This document shows, in pieces, positions 7,775-8,802 of a DNA stretch of 8,802 nucleotides (the first letter of the stretch is position 1; each line of letters opens with the position of its first letter). The translations under genes were made by a program, and so were the position numbers. The notes beneath the pieces are model-generated. The model was given only the letters and a program-made list of their open reading frames with translations. It was not told the DNA's origin and searched no databases. This DNA is from Helicobacteraceae bacterium (GTDB lineage: Bacteria; Campylobacterota; Campylobacteria; Campylobacterales; Sulfurimonadaceae), in contig JAMOQV010000065.1 of assembly GCA_027068615.1 (NCBI GenBank), forward strand, positions 1-8,802, in the 5' to 3' direction.

Positions 7775-8509
7775 TTATATTAAATATCCATATTGTTTAA
7801 ATATTTGTTTGGCTTTATTAGAAAATATAAAATTATAAAATTTCTTTACATTTTTATTATCTTTTAACATAACAGCACCCTGTTTTATAGGTGTATATAA
7901 CTTAATATCTACCTCTTTGTAATTTATACCATATTTATATCTTAACATTTTTTTACCAAACAAAGATGATTTGGCTACAAGACCTATATCTGTAGCTACA
8001 AGTGCATACGATATGCATCCAGATATTGACTCACTATAAACAAACTTTTTTTTAATCTTATTATAAATTTTCGCATTTTTTAAAGCCTCTACAGAAGCTT
8101 TACCATAAGGTGCAGTTTTTGGATTTGCAATAGCTATCTTTTTTATACTTTTATCTTCTAAAAGTTTTATACCTTTTGAAAAATCTATCTTTTTAGAACT
8201 AAAATAAGCCAAAGCCCCTTGAGCATAAACTTTAGGTTTATTTATAGCTATACCACTTTTGTATAAAGCTTCAGGATATGCCATATTTGCTGACATAAAA
8301 AGCCCATAAGGAGCATGATGTTTTATCTGGGTAAAAAGTTTTCCACTACCACCTAAAGTAACTTTAATCTTTATATCTGGATAAAGTTTATAAAATTCTT
8401 TTTTTATATCTTCTATAGCATAACTAACATTAGCTGATACTGCTATATTTATAGTTTTAGCATACAATATACTTGATAATAACAAATATACAAAAATTAA
8501 CTTTTTCAT
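7775..8509 (-). CDS. modA: ModA-family periplasmic solute-binding protein
   Basis: This 244-residue protein has a signal peptide (MKKLIFVYLLLSSILYA, cleaved after A17) with no lipobox, so it should be a soluble periplasmic binding protein. It follows the ModA (molybdate/oxyanion-binding) pattern: SANVSYAIEDIKKEF near 25-39, LGGSGKLFTQI at 52-62, the hinge-region IANPKTAPYGKASVEAL at 127-143, and DIGLVAKSSL at 174-183. By eye alignment, S55 keeps one anion-binding serine of E. coli ModA. N27 stands where Ser12 would be, and A179 stands where Tyr170 would be. Substrate is therefore uncertain: molybdate, tungstate or another anion. No permease or ATPase gene (modB, modC) is visible. The ATG directly follows the previous TAG, with AAAGGG 5 bases upstream. 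The porin follows after 60 bases, suggesting a joint uptake or sensing role. Confidence 0.82.
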   Translation of the reverse strand: MKKLIFVYLLLSSILYAKTINIAVSANVSYAIEDIKKEFYKLYPDIKIKVTLGGSGKLFTQIKHHAPYGLFMSANMAYPEALYKSGIAINKPKVYAQGALAYFSSKKIDFSKGIKLLEDKSIKKIAIANPKTAPYGKASVEALKNAKIYNKIKKKFVYSESISGCISYALVATDIGLVAKSSLFGKKMLRYKYGINYKEVDIKLYTPIKQGAVMLKDNKNVKKFYNFIFSNKAKQIFKQYGYLI

Positions 8510-8802
8510 CTACACCCTTTCCCACTCAAACTTAGCTATATTTTTTTCATTTTCATCAAAGTTGATGCCAACTAGATATATATCTTTATCTTCATTTATA
8601 TACTTTTGTGCATAGTTTTTTTGTTTGATTTGAGTTAGTGCATCTTCACTACCAACTTTAAACTCTAATATATAGATAAGGTTATTTATCTTTATAGTTA
8701 AATCTATACGACCCTTATTTGTTACATCTTCCCCTATGATATCAAGTCCCAAACTTTGAAGATATACATAAACTACACTTGCATAAAAGCCCTCATAGTT
8801 TT
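8510..8802 (-). CDS. PD-(D/E)XK nuclease-like domain, C-terminal part (cut by right window edge)
   Basis: This open frame enters from the right edge with no stop, so it is the last 96 residues of a longer protein. The TTG at 8752 is not a convincing start, because the frame continues upstream with conserved-looking sequence (NYEGFYASVVYVYLQSLGLD). The visible part carries the nuclease-fold core: GRIDLTIK supplies the Asp, and the ILEFKV strand supplies the E-x-K pair. It then continues with QIKQKNYAQKYI and ends in FEWERV. This matches the C-terminal domain of the AAA-ATPase-like/PD-(D/E)XK family (Pfam PDDEXK_9, formerly DUF1703), whose N-terminal ATPase part would lie outside the window. 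The cellular role of this family is poorly known. Its stop codon abuts the modA-like ATG, and its last codons form that gene's ribosome site. Confidence 0.82.
   Translation of the reverse strand, partial: NYEGFYASVVYVYLQSLGLDIIGEDVTNKGRIDLTIKINNLIYILEFKVGSEDALTQIKQKNYAQKYINEDKDIYLVGINFDENEKNIAKFEWERV

Noticed and set aside
8510..8752. A stand-alone 80-residue gene starting at the TTG at 8752
   Set aside because: The frame stays open to the window edge and the upstream residues fit the nuclease-like family, so the TTG is an internal codon of a longer gene.
1..8802. tRNA, rRNA, CRISPR array, insertion sequence or attachment site
   Set aside because: Coding sequence fills nearly the whole window, no spaced repeats or transposase were seen, and no gap is long enough to hold an RNA gene outside coding sequence.

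Overview
The window is strongly AT-rich and almost fully coding. Every supported gene lies on the minus strand, so transcription runs from the right edge towards the left. The base composition, the CheV protein, the OprD-type porin and the style of the chemoreceptor tip all suggest a member of the Campylobacterota (Arcobacter or Sulfurimonas-like). This assignment is an inference from protein character; no rRNA or other marker gene is present.

Layout in transcription order: (1) 8802-8510, the C-terminal end of a PD-(D/E)XK nuclease-like protein, cut by the window edge. (2) 8509-7775, a ModA-family periplasmic solute-binding protein whose ATG directly abuts the previous stop. (3) 7714-6281, an OprD-family outer-membrane porin, after the only sizeable intergenic gap (51-60 bases). 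(4) 6274-5096, an unusual protein with an apparent cytoplasmic beta-propeller fused to a CheY-like receiver. (5) 5103-4168, CheV. (6) 4156-2441, a membrane chemoreceptor with several predicted HAMP units. (7) 2434-182, a CheA kinase with two HPt domains and no receiver. (8) 191-1, the start of a CheW-like coupling protein, cut by the left edge. From the porin onward the gaps are 11 bases or fewer, or the genes overlap, and I see no terminator, so genes 3 to 8 look like one operon.

Read together, the cluster resembles a self-contained chemosensory pathway: receptor, two coupling proteins (CheV, CheW), a kinase and two receiver proteins. It sits directly downstream of genes for taking a solute through the outer membrane and binding it in the periplasm. 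The window has no free-standing CheY, no CheR or CheB and no ModB or ModC, although the window is cut at both ends. The propeller-receiver fusion is the candidate dedicated output protein and the most unusual item. Next are the tandem-HPt CheA facing two receivers, and the operon link between porin, binding protein and chemosensory genes.
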